This document shows, piece by piece, positions 9,193 to 18,648 of a stretch of 64,000 nt of DNA; position 1 is the stretch's first letter; each line of letters starts with the position of its first letter. Origin of the DNA: Sphingobium yanoikuyae (GTDB taxonomy: Bacteria > Pseudomonadota > Alphaproteobacteria > Sphingomonadales > Sphingomonadaceae); the NCBI RefSeq assembly GCF_034424525.1, contig NZ_CP139979.1:1240001-1304000 (forward strand). The letters run 5' to 3'. Below the pieces are notes generated by a model. That model was not told the origin of the DNA. It did not search any database and saw nothing but the letters and a program-made list of their open reading frames with translations. Both the position numbers and the translations under genes were made by a program.

Positions 9193-10353
9193 TCATGCGC
9201 GGGCGGCCTGCATCATCTGTCGATGCGGCTCGACGGTTTCCGACTTGAACTGGAAGTGGGTACCATCGCGCCACATGCCGAACAGAATGACGGCCAGCTT
9301 GCGGGCGACCGCGACCTTCGCCTTGTTGAACCCGACCTTCTTTGCCAGCCTGACACCCCAGTCTTTCAAGGATGAGAAGGTCTTGGTGGCCGACAGCAAT
9401 ACCGTGGCGGCATTGACCATGTGGGTGCGTGTCAGTCGGTTGCCCATCTTGCTGATCTTGCCGTGGGTCAGGCTTTCGCCTGATTGGTACACGCGCGGTG
9501 TGAGGCCCAGATAGGCGGCGACATCATCAGCCCGTCGGAAGCGCGATGGCTCCTCGATCGCAGTGAAGAAGGACAGTGCCGTGATCGCACCAATGCCAGG
9601 CACCGCCATGAACCGTCGACAAATCGGGTTGGCGGCTGCCAGCGCTTCCAGTTCGGTCTCGATCCGTTCGGCATCCACCTGAAGCCGCTCACATAGATCG
9701 AGCACCGGCAGGATGCGCGGACGCAGGTTAAGGCCCTCATGATCCTGTATGATGAGCAATTGCTCAACGACCCGCTCCCTGTAGGTGGCGGAAGATTTGG
9801 CGCCGGGTTCAACCCGCCCACCGTAAACACGGAGCAGGCCACGGATCATGTTCTCGTTGGCCAGGCGCTGCTGGACGAGCCGATGGCGCATGATGAGTTG
9901 CGCGCGCACCTCGTAACAGGCAGCACTCTTCACATAGACCTCGGTCAGATAATCACGGCCGGTCCGCGTGATCTCGGCGATGCCCCGCGCGTCATTGGTA
10001 TCGGTCTTATTGCGCTTGAGCGACAGGACGCGGTGGACCTGCAAGGCATCCATTACGGCAACCTGATAGCCCTGTCGGCGCAGACCGTCGGCGAGATGCG
10101 CTGACATCGCGCCGGTCTCCATGCCGACGACAGCGACGTTGGAGGCGAAGTTCTTCGCGAGATAGCGCCCGATCTCGGTCGGGTGCGTCTTCATCGAAAC
10201 CTGGTGGACGACCTTGCCGTCGCGATCCAGCACGCACACCGACGTCGATTTTAAGCCAACATCCAGCCCGACCCAGACGCGGCCACATGCAGGGTCCACA
10301 TCCGCCGCTGCCCGGATCGCCAGTATCTCGGGGTTCGTGATCTTCTTCGTCAT
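9193..10353 (-). CDS. IS110-family transposase
   Basis: RNA-guided (bridge RNA) serine-dependent recombinase of the IS110 family, 386 aa. Seen: N-terminal RuvC-like DEDD domain (VWVGLDVGLKSTSVCVLD, VVGMETGAM, KTDTNDARGIAEI) and C-terminal Tnp20 domain (MAVPGIGAITALSFFTAIEE, RRADDVAAYLGLTPR, with the serine in YQSGES). The start at 10353 is preferred over 10371 because AAGGGAG sits 8 nt before it. The ~190 bp between this gene and fecI would hold the upstream end of the element, where IS110-group bridge RNAs are encoded; exact ends could not be fixed because the family lacks clear terminal repeats. It sits directly before the lasso locus. Confidence 0.92.
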   Translation of the reverse strand: MTKKITNPEILAIRAAADVDPACGRVWVGLDVGLKSTSVCVLDRDGKVVHQVSMKTHPTEIGRYLAKNFASNVAVVGMETGAMSAHLADGLRRQGYQVAVMDALQVHRVLSLKRNKTDTNDARGIAEITRTGRDYLTEVYVKSAACYEVRAQLIMRHRLVQQRLANENMIRGLLRVYGGRVEPGAKSSATYRERVVEQLLIIQDHEGLNLRPRILPVLDLCERLQVDAERIETELEALAAANPICRRFMAVPGIGAITALSFFTAIEEPSRFRRADDVAAYLGLTPRVYQSGESLTHGKISKMGNRLTRTHMVNAATVLLSATKTFSSLKDWGVRLAKKVGFNKAKVAVARKLAVILFGMWRDGTHFQFKSETVEPHRQMMQAARA

Positions 10354-10544
10354 CGTGTCATCTCCCTTCATCGTGCAGCACCATCGTGCGCCTGTTTGCA
10401 GGAGAGAAAAGACCTCAGCTAAACCACAACCGGTTTGGACCGGCTGTGCCTTTTGGAAAGGAGGTGCGGCAGGAACATGTGCAGGAAGACCATATCGGAG
10501 GCGGGACTCTCTGCCGGCGCACGTTGGCTGAGGGGAGCGATGTT

Positions 10545-11132
10545 ATGCGCCTGATCGTCAATGCCTTGCGCGCCATCGGCGACACACGCCTTGCAGACGA
10601 AGATCCCTTGCCGCCGAGCGATCGGCTGATCGTCGGTTCATCCCTTGCCCTTGAAGATCTGTATCGCAGCCAGTCGGGGCGGCTGCAGCGCTATTTCGCC
10701 AGCAACCAGGCCCGTCAGGACGCAGCCGACCTCGTTCAGGAAAGTTTCGCGCGCCTTGCTGAAGCCGGACGGGATCCGGCGCGCAGGATCGAAGAGCCCG
10801 AGGCCTATCTGGGCCGGGTAGCGACTAACCTGTTGCGCAATCGCGCCCGTTCAGCCCTCCAGCGATCGCTGGCCCAGCAGATACAAGCAGAGGAAGCAGG
10901 GCTCACCGCACCTGACATGATCGCTGCGCTCGAAGCCCGCGACATGCTGGCGCGGCTGCAGGCGGCGCTGGAAAAGCTCAAACCCAGAACTCGGGAGATA
11001 TTTCTTGCCCATCGCGTCGATGGTATGAGCTATCGGGATATCGCGGCTGCGCAGGGGCTCAGCATCAAGGGGGTGGAATGGCATATGCGCAAGGCAATCG
11101 CGCAGCTTGACCGGGCGCTGCGGGCGCGCTGA
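10545..11132 (+). CDS. FecI-type ECF RNA polymerase sigma factor
   Basis: Extracytoplasmic-function sigma factor of 195 aa that would direct transcription of the receptor/isopeptidase genes when the lasso peptide is sensed. Seen: region 2 (LYRSQSGRLQRYFASNQ, DAADLVQESFARL) and region 4 HTH (REIFLAHRVDGMSYRDIAAAQ, GLSIKGVEWHMRKAIAQL). ATG at 10545 is chosen because GGGGAG lies 8 nt before it and the longer frame from 10386 has no family features. The fecR gene starts 5 nt downstream. Pairing with FecR and an STN-domain receptor is the standard cell-surface signalling arrangement and is found at astexin and sphingopyxin loci (known). Confidence 0.92.
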   Translation: MRLIVNALRAIGDTRLADEDPLPPSDRLIVGSSLALEDLYRSQSGRLQRYFASNQARQDAADLVQESFARLAEAGRDPARRIEEPEAYLGRVATNLLRNRARSALQRSLAQQIQAEEAGLTAPDMIAALEARDMLARLQAALEKLKPRTREIFLAHRVDGMSYRDIAAAQGLSIKGVEWHMRKAIAQLDRALRAR

Positions 11133-11137
11133 CCGGG

Positions 11138-12127
11138 ATGACATCATCCAATAGCGATCCGCTCGAGCAGATTCGGGCGCAGGCCGTGGCCTGGCTCGCC
11201 CGTTTGCGCGGTCCGACCGGTGCGGTCGATCACGCCGCATTCGAAGACTGGTATTGCGCCGATCCGCGGCACGCCGACATCTATGATGCGCTGCTCGACA
11301 GTTGGGACGCCACGGAACAACTGCCTCCCTCCAGATCGGATGATGATCGCAGTCGAGGCAGCGCGACACGTGCTGTTCTGGTTGGCCTTCTGGCTGCCAG
11401 CCTGATCGCCATCATCGGTGCAGGCGTCTGGACGCAGTATCTTGATCGCGATCAGAGAAGCGCGTCGCCCCAATTGGCATCGCGGTACCCCGGGGAACGG
11501 CGCGAGACGGCGCCGGGCCATATCGAGACAATCCGTCTGCCCGATGGCTCACGCGTGACGTTGGATACCGCAAGCCGGATCGACCTTGCCTTTTCGGGCA
11601 CGGAACGGCGCATTCATCTGATCTCGGGCCGTGCCCGCTTTGCGGTCGCGCATGGCGATCCGCGGCCTTTCATCGTCACGGCCGGTGCGCAGGACGTGGT
11701 CGCCCATGGCACGCTCTTCGACATATTCCTGCAGGATGAAAGAGCCGCGATCGCCCTGATCGAAGGAAAGATCGAGGTGCGCCGGACAGATCATGATGGG
11801 GCGTCCCGATTTCTTGCGCCCGGCGAGGTCATGAGGGTTGAGAGGTCCGGGCCCTTGCCCAGGCCCGAACCGGACCGGTCGGCAATCCAGGACTGGCCGA
11901 GCGGCATGCAGCGTTTCACAGATGCGTCGCTCGAAAGCGTGGCTGCGGCCTGTAATCGTTATGCCGCGCATGGGCCGATCATCGTGACTGGGGCACTTGC
12001 CAGCAAGCGGTTCAGCGGCACGCTCGACGTGCGTGATACCAGGGCTGCCGCGCAATTGCTGGCCAGCGCCATGGGCGCGAAGATCGAGGTCGCGGCGGAT
12101 GGCGCGATCCGTCTGATAGAGCAGTAG
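11138..12127 (+). CDS. FecR-type anti-sigma factor / cell-surface signalling regulator
   Basis: Inner-membrane regulator of 329 aa that holds the ECF sigma factor and relays the receptor signal. Seen in order: N-terminal cytoplasmic DUF4880 region (AVAWLARLRG, FEDWYCADPRHADIYDAL), one membrane helix (VLVGLLAASLIAIIGAGVW, about residues 88-106), the FecR domain (IRLPDGSRVTLDTASRIDL, LISGRARFAVAH, VVAHGTLFDI, ALIEGKIEV), and a C-terminal STN-like segment (RFSGTLDVRDTRAAAQLLAS). It sits 5 nt after fecI and 84 nt before the TonB receptor gene, in one apparent operon. Confidence 0.9.
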   Translation: MTSSNSDPLEQIRAQAVAWLARLRGPTGAVDHAAFEDWYCADPRHADIYDALLDSWDATEQLPPSRSDDDRSRGSATRAVLVGLLAASLIAIIGAGVWTQYLDRDQRSASPQLASRYPGERRETAPGHIETIRLPDGSRVTLDTASRIDLAFSGTERRIHLISGRARFAVAHGDPRPFIVTAGAQDVVAHGTLFDIFLQDERAAIALIEGKIEVRRTDHDGASRFLAPGEVMRVERSGPLPRPEPDRSAIQDWPSGMQRFTDASLESVAAACNRYAAHGPIIVTGALASKRFSGTLDVRDTRAAAQLLASAMGAKIEVAADGAIRLIEQ

Positions 12128-12211
12128 AAAAAAAACTGCCAGGGTAGAGGCAAGGTCATCTGTCCTTCCCCTTGAGCCGGCCCGAAAATGGGGTCGGCGG
12201 GGGAGAAGAAT

Positions 12212-14773
12212 ATGAGATCGTCCAATGCCCGTCGCCTGACCTTCCTGCTATGCCTTGCGACGGCTTCGTCGCTTACGCCGGCGATCAGCCGTGCCCAGAA
12301 TCTGCCTCGGCAGGATTATGATCTGCCCGCCCAGTCGCTCGAAGATGCGCTTGATGCGGTATCCACTCGTTCGGGACGGTCGATAGGCGCGCCCTCCGCG
12401 ATTCTGCAGTGGCGGTCCGCACCGGCGCTCAAGGGAAGCTTATCAGCCGAGGAAGCCGTGGCGACATTGCTTGCGCAAAGCGGCCTGAGTTATCGGCTCG
12501 AGGGCAGCGCCATCATCATCGAAGGTCCGGACAAGCTGTCTCCGGCACAGAGGGAAGAGGCCGATCCACTGCTGGTCGTCACCGGGAGCCGCATTCGCGG
12601 TGCGCCGATCGCCTCGCCCGTGATCCGCCTGGAACGCGACAATCTCGTGCGCAGCGGCCAGACCAGCCTTGCCGATGTGGTGCGGAATATCCCGCAAAAT
12701 TACAGCGGCGGGCTCAACCATGGCGTGGGGTTCAACACGGGCAGCAACAATATCGATACCGGTGGCGCAAGCACGATCAACCTGCGCGGGCTTGGCAGCG
12801 ACGCGACCCTGACCCTGCTCAATGGGCATCGGCTGGCCTATAATGGCTCGCGCCAGGGGATCGACGTGTCGGCCATTCCCCTTGGCGCGGTCGAACGCAT
12901 CGAGATTGTCGCGGACGGGGCGTCGGCCCTCTATGGTTCGGATGCAGTCGCGGGCGTCGCCAATATCATATTGCGGCGCGACTATGACGGGTTGCGCTTT
13001 GATCTTGAGGGCGGACTTGCCACGCAGGGCGGCTATTCGCGCCAGCGTTATGGCGCGACCACCGGGCAGCGCTGGGAGGGCGGTGGCTTCATGGCCTCCT
13101 TCGAATATGCCCGCTCCAGCCTTCTCATGTCGGATGAACGGGATTTTGCCGACAGTCGCCCCGGCGTCAGCATCCTCCCGCCACTCGAGCATCATGCTGT
13201 GGCTGTCGCTGGCCATCAGGACCTTACGAGCAACCTCCATTTTTCCGCCGACCTTCTCTACGACCGTCGCACCACCCACACAGTCCAGCCCGGCAATCCG
13301 GCGGGGGACCTGTCGATCAGCCGTTACATCCAGCCGTCGGTCACGCGCTCCTTCGCCATTGCGCCGGCCCTGACACTCGACCTGCCAGGCCAGTGGCATG
13401 TCGGGCTGTCGGGCGTCTATGGCGATGAAAAGCTCACCAGCCGCAATACCTATTATGTAGGCGACACGCCGGTCGCATCCGCCCAGCTCTGCTATTGCAA
13501 TGAAGGCCAATCGGTCGAACTGGCGGCCGACGGTGACCTCTTCCATCTCCCCGCCGGTGCCGTGCGGGTGGCGCTGGGCACCGGCTTTCGCCGCAATCTG
13601 CTCGACGGCAATCAGGGCCCGGGCAATGTCGCCAATGTCTATGCCGTGCAGAAAAGCTATTATGGATATGGCGAACTGAGCCTGCCCTTCGTCTCGCCCG
13701 CCATGGAGTGGGCCGGCATCCATCGCCTGAGCGCCAGCGCCGCACTTCGCTATGAAGATTATCCCGGCATTGGCGACGTGCTGACCCCGAAACTGGGCCT
13801 CATCTATGCGCCCAGCCGGGCGATCGAGGTCAAGGCGAGCTGGGGACGGTCCTTCCGCGCGCCGACCCTCATGCAGCAGCATCAGGCCCAGACCGCTTCA
13901 CTCGCGGCCATCAGCGCCTTTGGCGGAACCGGCTATGGCGCCGATGCTACCGGCCTGCTGCTGAGCGGCGGCAATCCCGAGGTGACGCCGGAAAAGGCCC
14001 GCAGCTGGACGCTGGGCGTGGATATTCATCCTCCCGAGCTTGCCGGGTTGCGGCTGCAGCTCAGCTATTTCAACACCCGCTATCAGGATCGGATCGTCAC
14101 GCCGATCGCGCTCAGCTCCCAATCTTTGCGCGATCCGGTCTATGCCGATTTCATCACCTATGATCCGGCCGATGCGGCCGTCTCTGCGCTCATTGCGCAG
14201 GCGGCGACCTTCACCAACCGGACCGGATCGCCCGTCGATCCGGCCAAGGTGGTCGCGATCGTCAATAATCGCTACACCAATGCCAGCAGCCAGGCGATCG
14301 AGGGCGTCGACATGCTGGCCGACTATGCCCGCCCGCTCGGCAGCGGCACGCTCAATGCGTCCCTTAACCTGAGCTATCTCCATTTCGACCAGCGCTTCCT
14401 GCCCGGCCAGCCGGTGCTGCCGCGGTCGGGGCAATTATTCACGCCGCCCCATTGGCGCGGCCGGGCGAGCCTGGGATGGCTGGACAAGGAGCTCAGTCTC
14501 AACGCCTCCCTGAGCTATATCGGCAGCGTCAAGGACCGTCGCACCAACAATGTCGTGACGGTCGACGGCATGCGCTCGCTCGATCTCACAGCCCGCTACA
14601 CATTGTCGCGCGGCGCGCTTGCAGGCCTGGAACTGGGGCTCTCGGTCAACAATGCGCTCGACGACCGGCCAACGGAAATCGCCAGCACATCCTATATCGA
14701 CAGCACCTATGACTCGACCAATTATGCCCCGATCGGGCGACTGATCACGCTTTCGCTGGGGATGGCCTGGTGA
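12212..14773 (+). CDS. TonB-dependent receptor with STN signalling domain (lasso peptide uptake candidate)
   Basis: Outer-membrane receptor of 853 aa with a signalling N-terminus. Seen: signal peptide ending ISRAQN, STN domain (DYDLPAQSLEDALDAVSTRSG, LKGSLSAEEAVATLLAQSGL), plug (DPLLVVTGSRIRG, LADVVRNIPQN, INLRGLGSDATLTLLNGHR, VERIEIVADGASALYGSDA, GVANIILRRD) and a barrel ending in LSLGMAW with the terminal aromatic residue. ATG at 12212 is preferred over 12188 because GGGGGAGAAG precedes it. The STN domain contacts FecR in this architecture. Its coupling to the isopeptidase gene (GTGA overlap) suggests re-import of the threaded peptide before ring opening in the periplasm (inference from astexin loci). 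Confidence 0.92.
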   Translation: MRSSNARRLTFLLCLATASSLTPAISRAQNLPRQDYDLPAQSLEDALDAVSTRSGRSIGAPSAILQWRSAPALKGSLSAEEAVATLLAQSGLSYRLEGSAIIIEGPDKLSPAQREEADPLLVVTGSRIRGAPIASPVIRLERDNLVRSGQTSLADVVRNIPQNYSGGLNHGVGFNTGSNNIDTGGASTINLRGLGSDATLTLLNGHRLAYNGSRQGIDVSAIPLGAVERIEIVADGASALYGSDAVAGVANIILRRDYDGLRFDLEGGLATQGGYSRQRYGATTGQRWEGGGFMASFEYARSSLLMSDERDFADSRPGVSILPPLEHHAVAVAGHQDLTSNLHFSADLLYDRRTTHTVQPGNPAGDLSISRYIQPSVTRSFAIAPALTLDLPGQWHVGLSGVYGDEKLTSRNTYYVGDTPVASAQLCYCNEGQSVELAADGDLFHLPAGAVRVALGTGFRRNLLDGNQGPGNVANVYAVQKSYYGYGELSLPFVSPAMEWAGIHRLSASAALRYEDYPGIGDVLTPKLGLIYAPSRAIEVKASWGRSFRAPTLMQQHQAQTASLAAISAFGGTGYGADATGLLLSGGNPEVTPEKARSWTLGVDIHPPELAGLRLQLSYFNTRYQDRIVTPIALSSQSLRDPVYADFITYDPADAAVSALIAQAATFTNRTGSPVDPAKVVAIVNNRYTNASSQAIEGVDMLADYARPLGSGTLNASLNLSYLHFDQRFLPGQPVLPRSGQLFTPPHWRGRASLGWLDKELSLNASLSYIGSVKDRRTNNVVTVDGMRSLDLTARYTLSRGALAGLELGLSVNNALDDRPTEIASTSYIDSTYDSTNYAPIGRLITLSLGMAW

Positions 14774-16890
14774 GCGGCGGGCGGACCATGCGCGCTTGCG
14801 CTGCCTTGCTGCTGGGCGCCAGCCTGCTTGCCTTCTGCCCGGATGCCCGGGCTGAGGCATCATGCGCGGATCTCCTGCCTGGCCGGGTCGCAGCGGATGC
14901 ACCGCGCCGGCTGATCAATGCCGACGATCTTGTACGCCTGCGCGATATCGGCCGGCCCGAGGGATCCGCCTTCAGCGCGCCGACGCCGCTCGGCGCATCA
15001 CCCGATGGACAGGAAGTCGCCTTCATCCTGCGGCGCGCCGATCCGGGCTCGAACAGTTACTGCCTGGGTCTGGTCGTGGTGAGCCGCGACGGCGCAGTTC
15101 GGCTGCTCGATCAGGGGGGCGAACTGGCGACAGCCAGTCTGGACGGGGAAGGAGGGCGCATGCCGACCGGTGTCCCCGAAGTCTGGGCTCCAAGCTGGTC
15201 GCCCGATGGCAGGCAGATCGCCTTTTTGCGCCGTGACAGCGGCGTCACCCAGCTCTGGATCGTTCCGGCGGCTGGTGGCAAGGCCCGGGCCATCACCCAG
15301 GGCAAGGTCGATATCGAGGCTTTTGCCTGGTCGGCTGATGGCAGGTCCCTGCTGGTCGCCGCGCGCCCGGCAATCCTGACCGACAGGGCCAGGGTCGACG
15401 CCGAGGGGCTGGGGGGCTGGCTTTATGATCGGCGCGTCGCACCCAATATCGGTGCCCGGCCACGCCCGCCCGTGGGGCTCGCCGTCGAAGTGAGGCTGAT
15501 CGATATCGCAACCGGCGCGGAACGCACGGCGACGCAGGCGGAGGCTGAACAACTTGCAGAAAGCCGGAAAAACGAGCCCTTCGCGCGAGGAAAAGATGGC
15601 CAGCGCGCCTCGCTCTCGCCTGAAAGCGCTGCCCCGCTTAGCCCCGAGCGGATCCATGTGCGTGACCGCGCCGGTCGGGACATTGCCTGTCCGTCGCCGC
15701 TCTGCCTTGGCGATGTTCAGGGCGTCTGGTGGGATGCGCAGGGGCATCTCTATTTTCTGCGGCGCGAAGGGTGGGCCAAGGAGGATATGGTCCTTTACGC
15801 CTGGAACGTCGACGACAGCACTCCGCGGCCCGTCCTGCGCACGCGTGACGTCCTGCTGGGATGTGTGCAGGGCGGCGGCGCGCTCTACTGCCTGCGCGAA
15901 AATGCGACCACGCCGCGCTATCTGGCCCGCATTGCCCTGACCGATGGCAGGGCTGAGAGCCTGTTCGTTCCCAATCCGGAATTTGCCCATATTCGTCTGG
16001 GATCGGTCGAACGGCTGCGCTGGCGCAATGACCGGGGGCTGGCCGCCTGGGGCGATCTGGTCCTGCCGCCCGATGCGCGGCCGGGACAGAAATTTCCGCT
16101 CGTGGTGGTCCAATATCATAGCGACGGCTTCCTGCGTGGGGGGACGGGGGATGAATATCCGATCCAGCTGTTCGCGGCGCGCGGCATGGCGGTTCTCAGT
16201 CTCGAGCGTCCGGCCTTCGTCGCCACCGGCCAGACCGGCCTCAGGACGATGGAGGACTTCAATCGGGCAATGCAGGCCGGTTGGGCCGAGCGCTGGAGCC
16301 TTCTCTCCTCGCTCATGACCGGGATCGACGCAGTGAAGGCGCGCGGCATCGTCGATCCCGACCGGATCGGTATCACGGGATTGAGCGATGGCAGTTCGAC
16401 CGTTCGCTTCGCGCTCATCAATCGGCCGATCTTTGCGGCCGCTTCGATCAGCAATTGCTGCTTTGACGCGAACATGGTCATGATGCAGGCCGGCATTGCC
16501 TTTGCCGACAAGCAGCGAGCCTATGGTCTGCCCCCGCTGACGAGGCCGGATCCCGATCTGTGGCGTCCCTATTCGGTTGCGATGAACGCCGGAAAACTGA
16601 ACCGGCCACTGCTCATGCAATTGTCGGACGACGAATATATCCATAGCCTTGAAGGCTTCACGGCCCTGCGCGAATATGGCCAGCCGGTAGAGATGCATGT
16701 CTTTCCCGGCGAACATCATATCAAATGGCAGCCCGCCCATCGCCGCGCCGCCTATCTGCGCAATCTCGACTGGTTTGCCTACTGGCTTCAGGGCGCGCGC
16801 GATCCTGACCCAGCCAAGCAGGATCAATATGCGCGCTGGGACGCGATGCGGTCGCATGAGGCTACGCCGATATCGGGGGACAGGCCATGA
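14770..16890 (+). CDS. Atxe2-type lasso peptide isopeptidase
   Basis: Prolyl-oligopeptidase-fold serine hydrolase of 706 aa that cleaves the isopeptide bond of a lasso ring (known for Atxe2 and sphingopyxin homologues). Seen: signal peptide (MRACAALLLGASLLAFCPDARA), a beta-propeller with WSPDGRQIAFL and WSADGRSLLVAA blades, and a C-terminal alpha/beta-hydrolase with nucleophile GLSDG (Ser539), acid QLSDDEY (Asp620/621) and His in GEHHIKWQP (His649/650). The GTG at 14770 overlaps the receptor stop; ATG 14788 is an alternative. It ends 6 bp from the convergent cyclase gene. This gene, absent from most other lasso types, marks the proteobacterial isopeptidase clade. Confidence 0.92.
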   Translation: MSGGRTMRACAALLLGASLLAFCPDARAEASCADLLPGRVAADAPRRLINADDLVRLRDIGRPEGSAFSAPTPLGASPDGQEVAFILRRADPGSNSYCLGLVVVSRDGAVRLLDQGGELATASLDGEGGRMPTGVPEVWAPSWSPDGRQIAFLRRDSGVTQLWIVPAAGGKARAITQGKVDIEAFAWSADGRSLLVAARPAILTDRARVDAEGLGGWLYDRRVAPNIGARPRPPVGLAVEVRLIDIATGAERTATQAEAEQLAESRKNEPFARGKDGQRASLSPESAAPLSPERIHVRDRAGRDIACPSPLCLGDVQGVWWDAQGHLYFLRREGWAKEDMVLYAWNVDDSTPRPVLRTRDVLLGCVQGGGALYCLRENATTPRYLARIALTDGRAESLFVPNPEFAHIRLGSVERLRWRNDRGLAAWGDLVLPPDARPGQKFPLVVVQYHSDGFLRGGTGDEYPIQLFAARGMAVLSLERPAFVATGQTGLRTMEDFNRAMQAGWAERWSLLSSLMTGIDAVKARGIVDPDRIGITGLSDGSSTVRFALINRPIFAAASISNCCFDANMVMMQAGIAFADKQRAYGLPPLTRPDPDLWRPYSVAMNAGKLNRPLLMQLSDDEYIHSLEGFTALREYGQPVEMHVFPGEHHIKWQPAHRRAAYLRNLDWFAYWLQGARDPDPAKQDQYARWDAMRSHEATPISGDRP

Positions 16891-16896
16891 TGGACT

Positions 16897-18648
16897 TCAT
16901 TCATGGCGTCCCGGTGCCGAGCGCAACCAGGCTTCGACATCGACCAGCCGCAACAGGCTGCCAATATCGGGTGGCGCCATCGGCACAGAGCTCGAAAAGA
17001 CCCGGGTCAGCCGGGGCAGGTCGATCAGACCCTGATCGGCAAGGGCACCGCCCAGCAGCATGTCCCGCAAGGTGGCATGATGATGTTCGAATATCTCTCC
17101 CTGGAAGGAATCGGGTGTGCCCTTCGACCGCCGCTCGACGATCGCGCGTGGAAGATGGGGCGCAAAGGCCCGACGCGCCAGCGCCCGGTTCCTTCCCTTT
17201 TCGAACCACAGCCAACTGGGGACGGCAAGACAGGCTTCGACCACGGGCTGAGCGAGCAGGGGTAGGATGGTCGGGATGGTCGCCGCGGGATCCCGACCCT
17301 CACTGAAGCTCTGCGCCAGAGCAAGGAGCCGGATATGCCCGGCAAGGCCGGGCAAGGGCCGGGTCGGGGGCGTCAGCCAGGGATGGGCCGGCGGGCTTGC
17401 GCCTGCGCGCGCTTTGGCTTCTTCGCTCAGATAGGCATGATCGGGTCGGGCGATGCTCCTGCGTGCCCAGGGCATCGACTTCGCAAGGGTGGAACGCAGG
17501 ACCGTCGCCATCGGCGCGGAGGCGAGCGTGCTGATTTCGCGCGCGGTGCCGAGCATGCCCGGGCCGGGACCTTCGACCAGCAGCCGGTCGGCGACCGGCG
17601 CTGCCGACTGGAGGGCGCAGAAGACATTGTCGCCACCGCCGCCCGTCATCAGCGCTGCGGCGCCATGGGCGGCTGCGGCAATGTCGACATGCCGCATCGT
17701 TTCCTGTTCGAACAGGCGCCGCGCCGGCCAGGGGAGGCCAGCAGCTGCAGAACGGAGCGGATGGATTTCGCTCACCTCTCGCCGCGCCTCGATGAGCGGC
17801 TTGCCGATATGGTCGGCGACCTGCGCGGCATAGGCGCGTTCGTCGCCGATCGGGTCGCGGGTGTAGAGGGTGAGCAGATCTGCATCATGGCGGGCGAGCG
17901 TTGCCGCGAGGACCGAGCTGTCGAGCCCGCCGGACAGAAGCAGGATCGGACGGCCCCAATGACCTGCCAGGGTCGCGACGCTGTTGGTCACTGCGCGCGA
18001 TATCCGCTCGACATGCTCGTCGCGGGTGAGACATTGTGTATGATCGGCGAACGACCAGGGTGACCAGAGCGGCGCCATATATAGGCGCGCATTGCGGGAC
18101 TGCAGCTTATGGCCCGAAGGCAGCGCCATCACCTTTTCAAGGCAGGTCCAGCTCCCCCGCAGATAGGGCCAGGCGAGATGCTGCGCGATCATGCCCCAGT
18201 CCGTTGCGAAGGGGGCCATACCCGTCCGCTTGAGCAGAGCGATATCGGACGCCACCCATGTGCGCGGCGCCTGATGCATGAACAGGCAGGCCAGGTCGCC
18301 CAGCGGCGCGCGCAGCAGGTCAATTCCTTCATCGGTGCGCAGAAAGGCGACATAGCCGCCCCAGAAAGTCTCGATCAGATGGTGTCCCTGGCTTGCCCTG
18401 ATCTTCGCCTGATCCTCTGGTGCGAGCGTATCCACCGGCCCAGGATGACGGCGGTCAAATAATGGGCCGACAATCAGGCCGGCATCGATCGCCATCGGTG
18501 GCTCGCCCAGCACCAGCAGCGCGAAATCCTTTTCAAGATGGATCTGCACCTCATGGCCTTCATGGACCAGCCGATCGCCGATCCGGCGCATGCGCTCGGG
18601 TGCATCCTCGGACGGCCCAAGCAGCGCAAGATAGCGTTGCAGCGTCAC
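16897..18648 (-). CDS. lasso peptide cyclase (C protein, asparagine-synthetase-like)
   Basis: ATP-dependent macrolactam synthetase of 583 aa that adenylates the ring Asp/Glu side chain and joins it to the N-terminal Gly of the core. Seen: N-terminal glutaminase-like domain without the catalytic Cys at position 2 (WGGYVAFLRTDEG, LLRAPLGDLACLFMH), and the synthetase domain with the pyrophosphate motif LLSGGLDSS (about residues 234-242), LYTRDPIGDERAYAAQVA, and the conserved acidic pair in MTGGGGDNVFC. The GTG start overlaps the B gene stop by 4 nt (GTGA), so B and C are coupled. Confidence 0.93.
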   Translation of the reverse strand: MTLQRYLALLGPSEDAPERMRRIGDRLVHEGHEVQIHLEKDFALLVLGEPPMAIDAGLIVGPLFDRRHPGPVDTLAPEDQAKIRASQGHHLIETFWGGYVAFLRTDEGIDLLRAPLGDLACLFMHQAPRTWVASDIALLKRTGMAPFATDWGMIAQHLAWPYLRGSWTCLEKVMALPSGHKLQSRNARLYMAPLWSPWSFADHTQCLTRDEHVERISRAVTNSVATLAGHWGRPILLLSGGLDSSVLAATLARHDADLLTLYTRDPIGDERAYAAQVADHIGKPLIEARREVSEIHPLRSAAAGLPWPARRLFEQETMRHVDIAAAAHGAAALMTGGGGDNVFCALQSAAPVADRLLVEGPGPGMLGTAREISTLASAPMATVLRSTLAKSMPWARRSIARPDHAYLSEEAKARAGASPPAHPWLTPPTRPLPGLAGHIRLLALAQSFSEGRDPAATIPTILPLLAQPVVEACLAVPSWLWFEKGRNRALARRAFAPHLPRAIVERRSKGTPDSFQGEIFEHHHATLRDMLLGGALADQGLIDLPRLTRVFSSSVPMAPPDIGSLLRLVDVEAWLRSAPGRHE

